A stretch of DNA of 64,000 nt from Brevibacillus laterosporus DSM 25 (GCF_002706795.1 NZ_CP017705.1:1615501-1679500); one strand, 5' to 3'. Shown: positions 9,198 to 18,381, numbered from the stretch's first letter. Numbers and translations: made by a program. The notes: generated by a model from the letters alone, not told the origin.

Positions 9198-9992
9198 TTA
9201 CGACAGCAAATACCGATCCTCCGTAAAGCTCTCTCCTCGCGCTGTTTCAAAAGCCTGTAACAGTTCCTTTGTAGTCATGTTAGCTTTTTTCTCCTGCCCT
9301 ACGTCCAAAATGATTTTACCTTCATGGAGCATCAGCAATCGATTTCCTAGTGTGAGTGCTTGCTCCATGTTATGCGTAACCATCAGAGTCGTTAGCTGAT
9401 CACGCTCCACAATTCGCTTAGTCAGTGCTGTTATGAGAGCTGCTCGCTTCGGATCGAGTGCTGCGGTATGTTCATCTAATAACAAGATTTTTGGCTTAGT
9501 AAGAGTTGCCATTAACAAGCTCAGAGCTTGACGTTGTCCTCCAGATAATAGACCTACCTTAGCTTGCAGACGATCTTCTAATCCCTGCTCCAAAATGCTC
9601 AATTGTTCACGAAATAAGTTTCGTTTTGACTTAGTGACGCCTAGCCGGAACAGTCTACGCTCTCCTCGGGCTAAAGCAATAGCTAGATTTTCCTCAATGG
9701 TCATATGGGGTGCAGTTCCCGCCATTGGGTCTTGGAATACTCGCCCTATATATTTGGCGCGTTGATGCTCTCCCCTACGTGTTACATCCTGTCCATCAAT
9801 AAGTACTTGTCCCCTATCTGGCAACAAGGCTCCGCCGATCATATTTAGCAGTGTTGATTTGCCTGCTCCATTACTACCTATTACTGTGACAAAATCACCT
9901 GGCTTCAAATGTAAATGAATCTGCTGTAATGCGATTTTCTCGTTTACTGTTCCTCCATAAAATAGCTTAGATACATCTGTTAGCTTTAGCAT
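9198..9992 (-). CDS. ABC transporter ATPase, TrpZ-like (COG1101)
   Basis: 264-residue cytoplasmic ATPase that powers the adjacent importer. Walker A GSNGAGKST (about 39-47), ABC signature LSGGQRQALSLL, Walker B ILLLDEHTAALD (with His after Glu, as in this subgroup) and H-loop VTHN are all intact. AAGGAGG precedes the ATG, which overlaps the permease gene by 7 bases. Family members paired with COG2984 receptors and COG4120 permeases import tryptophan/tyrosine-like compounds in streptococci; the actual substrate here is not shown by sequence. Confidence 0.88.
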   Translation of the reverse strand: MLKLTDVSKLFYGGTVNEKIALQQIHLHLKPGDFVTVIGSNGAGKSTLLNMIGGALLPDRGQVLIDGQDVTRRGEHQRAKYIGRVFQDPMAGTAPHMTIEENLAIALARGERRLFRLGVTKSKRNLFREQLSILEQGLEDRLQAKVGLLSGGQRQALSLLMATLTKPKILLLDEHTAALDPKRAALITALTKRIVERDQLTTLMVTHNMEQALTLGNRLLMLHEGKIILDVGQEKKANMTTKELLQAFETARGESFTEDRYLLS

Positions 9993-10915
9993 GATTTGTT
10001 TCCTCCTTTACCTATGACAGGCAGGTACTTATTCATCCCACGCAAAACATTTGGTAAAGTAAGTGCTACGATCACAAGTAAAGCGGTGATCAGCTTCATA
10101 TCCCCAGGTGACAAGCCTATTTTTAGTGCGTATGCAATAACAAACCGGTACAACAAAGAGCCAATAATAACTGCTAATGTGGCTCTCATGATGCTTTTAT
10201 CTCCAACAATTACTTCTCCGATAATAACAGAGGCCAGCCCGATGATAATCATGCCGATTCCCATGTTTACATCACCAAAGCCTTGATATTGCGCAATCAG
10301 TGCTCCAGATAAAGCCACCAGTGCATTAGAAAGGGCGAGTCCCATAATTAATGTTCCATCCGTACCAACACCATAACTACGTATCATAGTTGGATTATCT
10401 CCAGTAGCACGAAGGTCAAGTCCTACATCAGAATGTAAAAAGTAATCTAAGACTCCTTTTAAGATTAGGATTCCCAACAGGAAAAGCAAGGCAACTCCCG
10501 AAAAGAATGTAATACCATTAACAGTAAAGTCTGGAATAGACATATCCTGTGCTATTGAATACAGTGTTGTTTCACGTAGCAAGGGAACATTTGATTTACC
10601 CATTATCCGTAAATTAATCGAGTATAGGGCAATCATGGTTAAAATCCCTGCAAGTAAACCGTTAATTTTACCTTTAGTAGTGAGTACTCCTGTAAATGCT
10701 CCCGCTAATGCCCCGACTCCTGTGGCAACGAATGTAGCTAGCACGGGATGCGTTCCTTCCGTAATCAATGTAGCTGCCATCGCCCCACCTAAAGCAAAGC
10801 TCCCATCTACCGTTAAATCCGGAAAGTTAAGTATCCGAAACGTAAGATAGACGCCTAAAGCCATAACCGCAAATAATAATCCTTGTTCTAAAGCTCCCAT
10901 CATTGCTACACTCAT
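9986..10915 (-). CDS. ABC transporter permease, TrpY-like (COG4120)
   Basis: 309-residue permease with about eight to nine hydrophobic segments, of the branched-chain-type permease superfamily (LNFPDLTVDGSFALGGAMAA is the family's N-terminal signature). AGGAGG sits 7 bases before the ATG. Middle gene of the receptor-permease-ATPase set. The 124-bp gap to the receptor gene contains a terminator, so the permease is expected at lower level than the receptor. Confidence 0.87.
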   Translation of the reverse strand: MSVAMMGALEQGLLFAVMALGVYLTFRILNFPDLTVDGSFALGGAMAATLITEGTHPVLATFVATGVGALAGAFTGVLTTKGKINGLLAGILTMIALYSINLRIMGKSNVPLLRETTLYSIAQDMSIPDFTVNGITFFSGVALLFLLGILILKGVLDYFLHSDVGLDLRATGDNPTMIRSYGVGTDGTLIMGLALSNALVALSGALIAQYQGFGDVNMGIGMIIIGLASVIIGEVIVGDKSIMRATLAVIIGSLLYRFVIAYALKIGLSPGDMKLITALLVIVALTLPNVLRGMNKYLPVIGKGGNKSC

Positions 10916-11014
10916 CTGTCATCCTCCTGTGCTCATCTCAGCTTTCTAATCTCAACCATATACATATAAAAACTCTGCTTTATCAAAGCATGAATCCATC
11001 TAATCAAACGCTAA

Positions 11015-11038
11015 AAAGAGGGCATTGCTGCCCTCTTT
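11015..11038 (-). terminator. Intra-operon terminator after the receptor gene
   Basis: Ten-bp perfect stem (AAAGAGGGCA / TGCCCTCTTT) with a 4-base loop and TTTTT on the minus strand. It starts 2 bases after the receptor stop codon and lies upstream of the permease. Partial read-through would give more receptor than membrane complex. Confidence 0.85.
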
Positions 11039-11039
11039 G

Positions 11040-12053
11040 TTATTTCACGATTTCTTTCGCTTGTTTACGCAAATCATCTGAAATAGTCAAACCAAACTTT
11101 TGAGCAGCTTTCTCGTTAATGACCAATTCGGTATCCTTCCCTACTTCAACCGGTGTATCTGCCACACTCTGACCTTTCAAAATACGTGCGACCATTTCAC
11201 CAGTCTGTTTGCCCATCTTGTAATAATCAATGCCATACGTAGCCACTGCACCGCGCTTAACAGTATCCATATCGGATGCAAATACCGGTACTTTAGCCTT
11301 CTCCGCTACACCAAGTACGCCTTCAATGGAAGCAACCACTGTATTATCAATGGGAATAAAAATAGCTTCCACTTTACCAATTAAGGATTGAGCGCCCATT
11401 TGCACTTCATTTTGACTGCTGATGCCTGCTGGGACGACTTCAATACCCATTTTTTGACCAGCTGCCTGTAAATCCTTAACCTGAACCTCAGCGTTTACTT
11501 CTGCTGTAGTATAGATGACACCTATTTTTTTGATGGTAGGAATGAACTTTTGAACGAGCTTCAACTGCACTTCCATTGACAATTTATCAGAAGTCCCTGT
11601 TACATTCTTATCTGGTTTATCTAAAGAAGGTACTAATCCTGCTGATACAGGATCTGTTACCGTAGTAAATACTACTGGAACATCTCCAATTGCTTTAGCC
11701 AAAGCTTGAGCGGACGGAGTAGCAATCGCCACTGCAACGTCTTTCTTGTCGCTGGCAAACTTCTGAGCAATTGTGATCGTATTATTCAGTTCGCCGTTTG
11801 CGTTCTGATAATCTACTTCCAGGTTCTTACCTTCTTCAAAGCCTTTATCTTTTAATCCATCCTTAATTCCTTGATAAATGGAATCCAGGGCAGGATGCTG
11901 TACAAATTGGGATACACCAATTTTGACCTGCTTATCTGATGTACTTTGTCCAGCTGCTGTTGCTCCCTCCTGCTTTTCAGTTGGTGCAGCACCACATGCA
12001 GCTAATGACAACGCTAATCCAATGGACATGATAAACCCTGTTACTTTTCTCAT
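11040..12053 (-). CDS. ABC transporter substrate-binding lipoprotein, TrpX-like (COG2984)
   Basis: 337-residue lipoprotein receptor. Lipoprotein signal peptide with lipobox LAAC (cysteine at about 20), then a two-lobed fold of the COG2984 type: KIGVSQFVQHPALDSIYQGIKDGLKDKG, VVFTTVTDPVSAGLVPS and VFASDMDTVKRGAVATYGIDYYKMG. GGAGGAG precedes the ATG. First gene of the importer operon. In streptococci such loci are tryptophan-controlled. I looked in the 370 bp upstream for a T-box GGUGGNACCGCG core or a trp leader and see none, so the ligand stays open. Confidence 0.88.
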   Translation of the reverse strand: MRKVTGFIMSIGLALSLAACGAAPTEKQEGATAAGQSTSDKQVKIGVSQFVQHPALDSIYQGIKDGLKDKGFEEGKNLEVDYQNANGELNNTITIAQKFASDKKDVAVAIATPSAQALAKAIGDVPVVFTTVTDPVSAGLVPSLDKPDKNVTGTSDKLSMEVQLKLVQKFIPTIKKIGVIYTTAEVNAEVQVKDLQAAGQKMGIEVVPAGISSQNEVQMGAQSLIGKVEAIFIPIDNTVVASIEGVLGVAEKAKVPVFASDMDTVKRGAVATYGIDYYKMGKQTGEMVARILKGQSVADTPVEVGKDTELVINEKAAQKFGLTISDDLRKQAKEIVK

Positions 12054-12313
12054 CTTAACTCTCCTCCTCAGCTCTGTAAAACCTGTACTATACTGGTCTA
12101 ACCTGCACTGTTCACTTAAAACCTATCTACTCTTCTCTTACTACTCTCTCAACTGTACTGCTATGGTTCTTTTGTAATACATTATCTGATTTTTTGAAGA
12201 CTGTAAATATAATTTCTGAAATATGCTGAAATTAACAAACGTTTCGTTACAATTTTTTACATAGTAAGAATAAAGCAATTAAAATAAAAATATCGCTGTC
12301 GCCTAGGGAAAAG

Positions 12314-12343
12314 AAAAAAACGGCGAGCCAGATTCGGCTCGCC
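12314..12343 (-). terminator. adhE terminator
   Basis: Eight-bp GC-rich stem GGCGAGCC / GGCTCGCC, 6-base loop and seven T on the minus strand, 85 bases after the adhE stop. The rest of 12054-12427 is AT-rich and carries the receptor-gene promoter; nothing else recognised. Confidence 0.88.
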
Positions 12344-12427
12344 CAATTTAGTAGTGTGAAGGGAAGGTTATCATATGAAATCGGAAAGGAGAAGCTATAT
12401 GGTATAGCTAACACAAATTGTGTAGCT

Positions 12428-15037
12428 CTACACGCCTTTGAATGTGTTTCGATAAATCTCTGCAAGTTCAGTAACTAATGGCATTTTAGGGTTAGCAGTA
12501 GTACATTGGTCTTCGAATGCGAGAACTGCCAAGCGATCCACTTCTTTTTCGAACGCTTCTTTACTTACTCCATTCGCTTCAATGCTCATTGGGATATCTA
12601 AAGATTTTCCTAATGTAACTACCGCTTGGATTAAACTTTCTACACCCTCTTCTGTTGTTTTAGCAGGCAGTCCTAGCAAGCGAGCTATTTCAGCGTAACG
12701 CTCATGTGCTATGAACTTTTCATATCGAGGGAAAGATGCGAATTTATTTGGAACAGTCGCATTAAAACGAATGACATGTGGCATCAGAATCGCATTAGAA
12801 CGACCGTGGGCAATATGGAATTCAGCGCCCAATTTGTGTGCTAAGCTGTGGTTGATACCAAGGAATGCGTTAGCAAAAGCCATACCTGCAATGCAAGATG
12901 CATTGTGGACTTTTTGACGGGCGACCTCGTCTCCACCGTCTTTATAGGCACGTGGCAAGTATTCAAAGATAAGCTGAATTGCTTTTAGAGCCAGACCATC
13001 TGTGAAATCATTCGCCATTACGGATACATAAGCTTCCATCGCGTGAGTCAGGACGTCCATACCAGTATCAGCAGTGATTACTTTTGGCACAGTCATTACA
13101 AATTGCGGATCAAGGATCGCTACGTCAGGAGTCAATTCATAGTCAGCAATTGGATATTTCATGTTTTTCTCTCGGTCAGTAATTACCGCAAAAGGTGTTA
13201 CCTCAGAGCCAGTACCAGAAGTGGTAGGAATGGCTACGAATTTAGCTAGGCGACCTAGTTTAGGGAATTTATAAACACGTTTACGGATATCCAAGAATTT
13301 TTGGTATAGGTTTTGGAATTCTTCATTTGGATATTCATAGAATAACCACATAGCTTTCGCAGCGTCCATTGCAGAACCACCACCTAATGCAATGATCACA
13401 TCAGGTCGGAAATCCGTCATTAGTTCGGTTCCTTTACGTACGGTTGTTACAGATGGATCTGGTTCTACATCGCTAAACACTTTACAATGAACGTATTGAG
13501 AACGACTGCGCAGATTTCTCAATACCTTATCTACATAGCCTAGTTTTACCATAGCTGGGTCTGTCACGATTACAGCACGAGAGATATCAGGCATGTCTTG
13601 CAGATATTGAATAGAATTTTTTTCGAAGTATATTTTCTCTGGAATCTTAAACCATTGCATGTTCACGCGTCGTTTCGCCACCTTTTTGACGTTGATCATA
13701 TGCACAGCACTTACGTTGGTAGATACAGAGTTTCGACCATAAGAACCGCAACCAAGCGTTAGAGAAGGAATGAACTCATTGTAAATATCTCCGATTGCCC
13801 CTTGAGAAGAAGGAGCATTAACTACGATACGGCAAGCCTTCATTCTCATTCCAAATGCTTCCATAAGATCATCGTCTTCTGTATGGATAACCGCTGTATG
13901 TCCCAGGCCACCGAACTCAAGCATTTCTTCTGCACGGCGGAATCCTTCATCCGCATTTTTCACTTTGTAGCATGCAAGGACAGGGCTCAATTTTTCACGG
14001 GATAATGGATGATCAGCACCTACCCCTGTCAGTTCTGCGATTAGAATTTTCGTTTCAGGATCTACGTGTATACCGGCCATTTCAGCAATGACTGCGGCTG
14101 GTTTTCCCACGATATCCGCATTTACTGCGCATGTATTTTCATTTATGACCAATTTCTCCACTTTTGCCTTTTCATCAGGTGTCAAAAAGTGACAATTATT
14201 AGAGATCATAAGTTGTTTTACTCGTTCATAGATTGGTGCGTCAACAATTACAGCTTGTTCAGAAGCGCAGATCATCCCATTGTCAAACGTTTTAGATAAG
14301 ATCAGATCATTTACTGCACGCTCGATTACCGCAGTTCGCTCAATATAGCAAGGTACGTTACCAGGACCTACACCAAGTGCTGGTTTACCTGTACTATAAG
14401 CTGATTTCACCATGGCAGCTCCACCTGTTGCTAATACGAGAGCTGTGCCTGGATGGTTCATTAATTGTTTAGTTGCTTCTAAGGACGGTTGATCAATCCA
14501 CTGAATACAATTCTTTGGAGCACCAGCTTTTATTGCTGCTTCATATAATGTACGCGCTGCTTCTGCACTAGACTTCTGTGCAGATGGATGGAAGGCGAAG
14601 ATAATTGGATTTCTTGTTTTAATAGAAATGATTGCTTTGAACATGGTGGTAGAGGTCGGGTTTGTTACTGGTGTAACCCCTGCTACTACGCCAATCGGTT
14701 CAGCTATTTCGATGATACCATTCTGCTCATCTTCACGAATGAGACCAACTGTTTTATCTTTTTTAATACTGTTATAAATATATTCTGTAGAGAAAATGTT
14801 TTTGATCATCTTGTCTTCAAAAACACCGCGTCCTGTTTCTTCATGAGCCAGTTTGGCTAAATATACGTGCTTATCTAACCCAGCTAACGCCATTGCTTTT
14901 ACAATGCTATCAATTTTCTCCTGATCGTAATTAGCAAAGTCTTTTAATGCTTGGTTACCATTCTCGACCAAGGTATCAATCATTGTTTTTACTGCCTCTT
15001 CTTTTGCTTGCTCTTGCACTTTTATCTCATTGCTCAT
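12428..15037 (-). CDS. adhE: Bifunctional acetaldehyde/alcohol dehydrogenase AdhE
   Basis: Two-domain fermentative enzyme that reduces acetyl-CoA to acetaldehyde and then ethanol, reoxidising two NADH. 869 residues, full length. Aldehyde dehydrogenase domain with catalytic Cys257 in GMICASEQ and LATGGAAMV. Linker near 450. Iron-dependent alcohol dehydrogenase domain with GGGSAMDAAK (NAD binding), GTGSEVTPFAVITD, HAMEAYVS and the iron site region GINHSLAHKLGAEFHIAHGRSNAI. AAGGAGG before the ATG. Single-gene unit with a terminator. Three NADH/oxygen-regulator-like palindromes lie upstream, in line with anaerobic induction. Confidence 0.97.
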   Translation of the reverse strand: MSNEIKVQEQAKEEAVKTMIDTLVENGNQALKDFANYDQEKIDSIVKAMALAGLDKHVYLAKLAHEETGRGVFEDKMIKNIFSTEYIYNSIKKDKTVGLIREDEQNGIIEIAEPIGVVAGVTPVTNPTSTTMFKAIISIKTRNPIIFAFHPSAQKSSAEAARTLYEAAIKAGAPKNCIQWIDQPSLEATKQLMNHPGTALVLATGGAAMVKSAYSTGKPALGVGPGNVPCYIERTAVIERAVNDLILSKTFDNGMICASEQAVIVDAPIYERVKQLMISNNCHFLTPDEKAKVEKLVINENTCAVNADIVGKPAAVIAEMAGIHVDPETKILIAELTGVGADHPLSREKLSPVLACYKVKNADEGFRRAEEMLEFGGLGHTAVIHTEDDDLMEAFGMRMKACRIVVNAPSSQGAIGDIYNEFIPSLTLGCGSYGRNSVSTNVSAVHMINVKKVAKRRVNMQWFKIPEKIYFEKNSIQYLQDMPDISRAVIVTDPAMVKLGYVDKVLRNLRSRSQYVHCKVFSDVEPDPSVTTVRKGTELMTDFRPDVIIALGGGSAMDAAKAMWLFYEYPNEEFQNLYQKFLDIRKRVYKFPKLGRLAKFVAIPTTSGTGSEVTPFAVITDREKNMKYPIADYELTPDVAILDPQFVMTVPKVITADTGMDVLTHAMEAYVSVMANDFTDGLALKAIQLIFEYLPRAYKDGGDEVARQKVHNASCIAGMAFANAFLGINHSLAHKLGAEFHIAHGRSNAILMPHVIRFNATVPNKFASFPRYEKFIAHERYAEIARLLGLPAKTTEEGVESLIQAVVTLGKSLDIPMSIEANGVSKEAFEKEVDRLAVLAFEDQCTTANPKMPLVTELAEIYRNTFKGV

Positions 15038-15084
15038 GGTTTCTTCCTCCTTATTAAATAAGAAAGCATTGTATCCACTGATTT

Positions 15085-15100
15085 AGTGAAAATTTTCACG
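15085..15100. promoter_or_regulatory. Rex/Fnr-like operator 1 of adhE
   Basis: AGTGAAAATTTTCACG, 48-63 bases before the adhE start codon. The core GTGAAAATTTTCAC is a perfect 14-bp palindrome, close to the Rex consensus TTGTGAAWWWWTTCACAA. Best Rex match of the three sites. Confidence 0.7.
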
Positions 15101-15124
15101 TACACGTTAAAAAAATAAAGCGAA

Positions 15125-15140
15125 AGTGAAATTTTTCACA
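15125..15140. promoter_or_regulatory. Rex/Fnr-like operator 2 of adhE
   Basis: AGTGAAATTTTTCACA, centre exactly 40 bases (about four helical turns) from site 1. AT-only centre again favours Rex over Fnr. Confidence 0.65.
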
Positions 15141-15277
15141 TTCTAGTTTACAAGGAACTTTTGTTAATGATGTTAAGTAGTGCATAAAAGCAATTCCTTA
15201 TAAACCGCCTTGGGGCTATCTTTTTCTATTCAGCTCCTTGGTACACTCTAATCTTACTCGATAACCATATATATGTA

Positions 15278-15293
15278 TGTGATGTTTCTCACA
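15278..15293. promoter_or_regulatory. Rex/Fnr-like operator 3 between adhE and the HesB-like gene
   Basis: TGTGATGTTTCTCACA, exact TGTGA-N6-TCACA. The non-AT centre (TGTTTC) resembles a B. subtilis Fnr site more than a Rex site. It lies about 240 bases upstream of adhE and 145 before the divergent gene, so it could serve either. Confidence 0.55.
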
Positions 15294-15437
15294 CGTTTTC
15301 CTGTATTTTTTTAACTAACTTTTTTAGACTTTACACTTATATCCTATCATGTTTCAATAAAAATCTGGTATGCTACAATAAAAGGATACTTCTGTATCGA
15401 CCAATCTCCAGATGACATGATGAAGGAGTGGCTCTCA

Positions 15438-15725
15438 ATGTCCATTACCATTACACCACAAGCACTTGCTTGGTTCAAAAAAGACTGGGGCTTCAAATCA
15501 GGCGATTCCATTCGCTTTTTCGTCCGATACGGTGGGGGTACCAGCCTACATAAAAGCTATTCCATGGGGATTTCTAAAGCCGAACCGAATGAAATTGCAC
15601 TCTCCAGTACGGTTGAAGGCATCACCTTCTTTTTTGAGCAAGATGACATGTGGTTTATTGAAGATAAAAGTATGACCGTTGATTTTATTGAAGCTTTAGA
15701 AGAAATTACGTTTTCTTTCCAATAA
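15438..15725 (+). CDS. HesB/IscA-like protein, YneR type
   Basis: 95-residue protein of the HesB-like fold (SITITPQALAWFKKDWGFKSGDSIRFFVRYGGG), similar in length and layout to B. subtilis YneR. It has no cysteine at all, so it lacks the three Fe-S ligands of true A-type carriers; a direct cluster-carrier role is unlikely. An in-frame ATG seven codons earlier (15417) lacks a ribosome binding site; AAGGAG 9 bases before 15438 decides the start. Divergent from adhE. Confidence 0.8.
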   Translation: MSITITPQALAWFKKDWGFKSGDSIRFFVRYGGGTSLHKSYSMGISKAEPNEIALSSTVEGITFFFEQDDMWFIEDKSMTVDFIEALEEITFSFQ

Positions 15726-15737
15726 GAAAATAGATAG

Positions 15738-15791
15738 AAAAGCAGGTAATAGCGAAAGGAATCCTCTGATTCTTCTCTATTACCTGCTTTT
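15738..15791. terminator. Bidirectional terminator, HesB-like gene / hydroxybutyrate dehydrogenase gene
   Basis: Fifteen-bp perfect stem AAAAGCAGGTAATAG / CTATTACCTGCTTTT with a further internal stem. T-runs flank it in both directions. Confidence 0.9.
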
Positions 15792-15818
15792 TCTATTGCA
15801 TTCTTCAGTTAAGGCTTT

Positions 15819-16601
15819 TTATTGGGCAGTATATCCTCCATCAATAGCTGCGGCGATACCTGTTACTCCCTTTAATCTATCGCTTACCAGCATAGAGGCA
15901 TAGTCTGCAATCTCCTCTACGGACAACAATCTCTTCTGAGGGACTAATGGGTAAATGACTTCCTCCAGTACTTTTTCTAACGGTACATTACGAGTAACAG
16001 CCAAATCCTTCAACTGATTTTGTACTAATGGAGTATCAACATAGCCGGGACACAAAGCATTTACTGTAATCCCATGCACGGCCCCTTCTAATGCGGCTAC
16101 TTTCGTCAGTCCAATCACTCCATGCTTGGCACTGTTGTAAGCCGCCTTTCCCGCAAATCCGATCAGTCCATTTATAGAAGACATATTTAAAATCCGACCA
16201 TATCCCTGTTGTTTCATTATAGGAAACGCATGCTTAATGCCTAAAAAGGGTCCCACTAGCATGACTTTCAACAACAGCTCAAAACGTTCTGTCGGGAACT
16301 CTTCGATTGGGGACACATGCTGTAGACCTGCATTATTAATTAAAATCTCCAATCTGCCGTACTCTTCGACAACCCGCTGTACGCTGACTGCAACCTGCTC
16401 CTCATTTGAAACATCACAGCATAAGCCGATCACCTTATTCCCCTGCTGACGTAGCTTCTCTGCTGACATCGCAACCGCTCCCGCATTAAGATCAGCAATG
16501 GCGATGATCGCTCCTTCCTTGGCAAAATGCTGTGCCATCTCATAACCAATACCGCTCGCAGCCCCAGTAATTAATGCTACTCTTTGATCTAATAACCCCA
16601 T
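15819..16601 (-). CDS. 3-Hydroxybutyrate dehydrogenase (SDR family)
   Basis: 260-residue NAD(P)-dependent short-chain dehydrogenase expected to interconvert 3-hydroxybutyrate and acetoacetate. Cofactor loop TGAASGIG (12-19), NNAG (89-92), catalytic Ser141/142, Tyr155 and Lys159 (YNSAK). The C-terminus AAIDGGYTAQ and LCPGYVDTPLVQNQ are typical of the 3-hydroxybutyrate dehydrogenase subgroup. AGGAG 9 bases before the ATG. Second gene after the GntP-type permease (gap 69 bp), which supports uptake and oxidation of hydroxybutyrate or a related hydroxy acid. Confidence 0.87.
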   Translation of the reverse strand: MGLLDQRVALITGAASGIGYEMAQHFAKEGAIIAIADLNAGAVAMSAEKLRQQGNKVIGLCCDVSNEEQVAVSVQRVVEEYGRLEILINNAGLQHVSPIEEFPTERFELLLKVMLVGPFLGIKHAFPIMKQQGYGRILNMSSINGLIGFAGKAAYNSAKHGVIGLTKVAALEGAVHGITVNALCPGYVDTPLVQNQLKDLAVTRNVPLEKVLEEVIYPLVPQKRLLSVEEIADYASMLVSDRLKGVTGIAAAIDGGYTAQ

Positions 16602-16670
16602 TAGACATTTCTCCTATTCCTTATTATCATGGCAAAAGCCTTATCCTTATCTTTTTCAACACCCATCTTA

Positions 16671-18053
16671 TTAGAAAATGGAAACCACGAAAGCCAGTAT
16701 GAAAACCGTCACTGTCTTCAATACGGTAATGATAAAAATATCCTTGTAGGACTGACGGTGCGTAAGTCCAGTGATAGCCAATAGTGTAATAACAGCACCA
16801 TTATGAGGTAACGTATCCATCCCTCCTGAAGCCATTGACGCAATCCGATGTAGTAGTTCAGGTGAAATACCAACAGCATCTGCTAGCTCTACGTACTGTT
16901 TTCCCATTACTTCCAAGGCAATCGACAAACCACCAGAGGCTGAGCCAGTCATTCCAGACAGTACATTTACCGCTAAGGCTTCAGAAACCAATGGATGATC
17001 GCTTGCCCCCAAAATCCAGCTTTGAATGATTTTGAACCCTGGCAACGTTTTTACCACGTTCCCAAAGCCTACTTCAGAAGCTGTGTTAAAGATGGCAAGT
17101 AAAGCCCCCATTGCTGCTGTCGTAAGGCCTGCTGCCAGTTTGCTATGCACCGCTTTTACATTTATAGCTAGAGCTGAAATAACCCCTACTAGCAACGCAA
17201 TGATCAAAGCCCACGAAGAAGCTACCGTCTTTACATTCTCAATCTTAAATTTTTCTTGAAGCATAGCTGGGTCGTACCAGCTATCAACTGCAATGAATCC
17301 TCTGCTTAATAGAAAATTGGTGAGGAGTACAAGCAACAAAGGTAAGATAGCCAAGGCAATATGAGGATACTTTTCAGCTTCTTTTGCTTCTGGCTCATTT
17401 TTGTGATTGTCACCATATCCCTCTCCTGCTATGGCCGCCTGCTTGCGACGTCTTTCCAACCAAAGCATCCCGCCTACGAAAATCATGAAGGCTCCCACAA
17501 TTCCCACAAGTGGAGCCGCATAGGCATCTGTCCCAAAGTAATTCGTTGGAATAATATTTTGAATCTGTGGTGTACCGGGCAATGCATCCATCGTGAATGT
17601 AAACGCTCCCAAAGCTATCGTGCCTGGAATCAAGCGTTTAGGAATATTCGCCTCCCGAAAAAGAGCTGCTGCAAATGGATAGACAGCAAACGCTACAACG
17701 AACAAGGAGACACCACCATAGGTGAGGATTGCACAAGCTAATACAATGGATAACATGGCTCGATTTGATCCCAGCCCTTTGACGATTGTCTGTGCGATAG
17801 AACCAGCCGCTCCGCTTAATTCCATCACTTTACCGAAAATCGCTCCTAATAAAAATACAGGGAAGAATGCCTTAATATAATTAGCTGCATTTGTCATAAA
17901 TGTCTCTGTATAGCTTGGCAGTAACGCTAAGCCCGATAGGACGACAGCCAATAGAGTAAAAATGGGGGCAAATACGATAACAGGATAGCCTCGATATGCA
18001 AAAAACATTAGTAAACATAAAGACACAAGGATCGCTACGATCTCTAAAAACAT
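16671..18053 (-). CDS. GntP-family carboxylate/gluconate permease
   Basis: 460-residue membrane permease of the GntP family (gluconate, 3-hydroxybutyrate and other hydroxy acids), with about 12 hydrophobic segments. Family features: FPVFLLGAIFGKVMELSGAA, the Gly-rich re-entrant NVLSGMTGSASGGLSIAL and GGMDTLPHNGAVITLL. A longer reading from 18080 exists, but AGAGGGG 8 bases before the ATG at 18053 sets the start. Co-transcribed with the hydroxybutyrate dehydrogenase and preceded by a sigma-54 promoter, so the likely substrate is D-3-hydroxybutyrate (inference). Confidence 0.87.
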   Translation of the reverse strand: MFLEIVAILVSLCLLMFFAYRGYPVIVFAPIFTLLAVVLSGLALLPSYTETFMTNAANYIKAFFPVFLLGAIFGKVMELSGAAGSIAQTIVKGLGSNRAMLSIVLACAILTYGGVSLFVVAFAVYPFAAALFREANIPKRLIPGTIALGAFTFTMDALPGTPQIQNIIPTNYFGTDAYAAPLVGIVGAFMIFVGGMLWLERRRKQAAIAGEGYGDNHKNEPEAKEAEKYPHIALAILPLLLVLLTNFLLSRGFIAVDSWYDPAMLQEKFKIENVKTVASSWALIIALLVGVISALAINVKAVHSKLAAGLTTAAMGALLAIFNTASEVGFGNVVKTLPGFKIIQSWILGASDHPLVSEALAVNVLSGMTGSASGGLSIALEVMGKQYVELADAVGISPELLHRIASMASGGMDTLPHNGAVITLLAITGLTHRQSYKDIFIITVLKTVTVFILAFVVSIF

Positions 18054-18104
18054 AAATAATTCCCCTCTCTCATCTGACAAAAATGTGTCTATCCTCTATA
18101 AAGA

Positions 18105-18120
18105 AGCATGATTTATGCCA
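18105..18120 (-). promoter_or_regulatory. Sigma-54 (-24/-12) promoter of the gntP-bdh operon
   Basis: Minus strand reads TGGCATAAATCATGCT, against the sigma-54 consensus TGGCAC-N5-TTGCW: the GG at -24 and GC at -12 are kept with exact spacing. It ends 51 bases before the permease ATG. Candidate activator sites upstream: TGTTATGTAACA (18136-18147) and TTTCCGGAAA (18248-18257, about 130 bp from the promoter). The next gene upstream encodes a sigma-54 activator. Confidence 0.8.
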
Positions 18121-18341
18121 TTTATTGAGCAAAGGTGTTATGTAACATCATTCCAGTCAATCTGACAGATACTAACAACATTTTCATCGTACCCAGCCTT
18201 TTACAAGCTGAACGATTTCGCATGCCGCCCCTGAGTTTAAGTCCAAATTTCCGGAAAAAAATCACGTAATACTTCGCGTCCTGCAAATACATAAAAGCTC
18301 TCCTCTTTATGAATCATTGGTTGTAAGCTGTACATATAAAA

Positions 18342-18380
18342 AAGTCCAAGATTCTGGACTCATTCCGGTATCTTGGACTT
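18342..18380 (-). terminator. Terminator of the sigma-54 activator gene
   Basis: Eleven-bp stem AAGTCCAAGAT / ATCTTGGACTT one base after the stop codon, followed by TTTTTT on the minus strand. Confidence 0.88.
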
Positions 18381-18381
18381 A

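Noticed and set aside
12180-12260. cre-like sequence (GAAACGTTTGTT on the minus strand) near the TrpX-like promoter
   Set aside because: Does not fit TGWNANCGNTNWCA; too many mismatches to call.
12060-12310. Possible T-box or trp leader upstream of the TrpX-like gene
   Set aside because: No GGUGGNACCGCG-type core, no Trp-rich leader peptide and no antiterminator pair found by eye.
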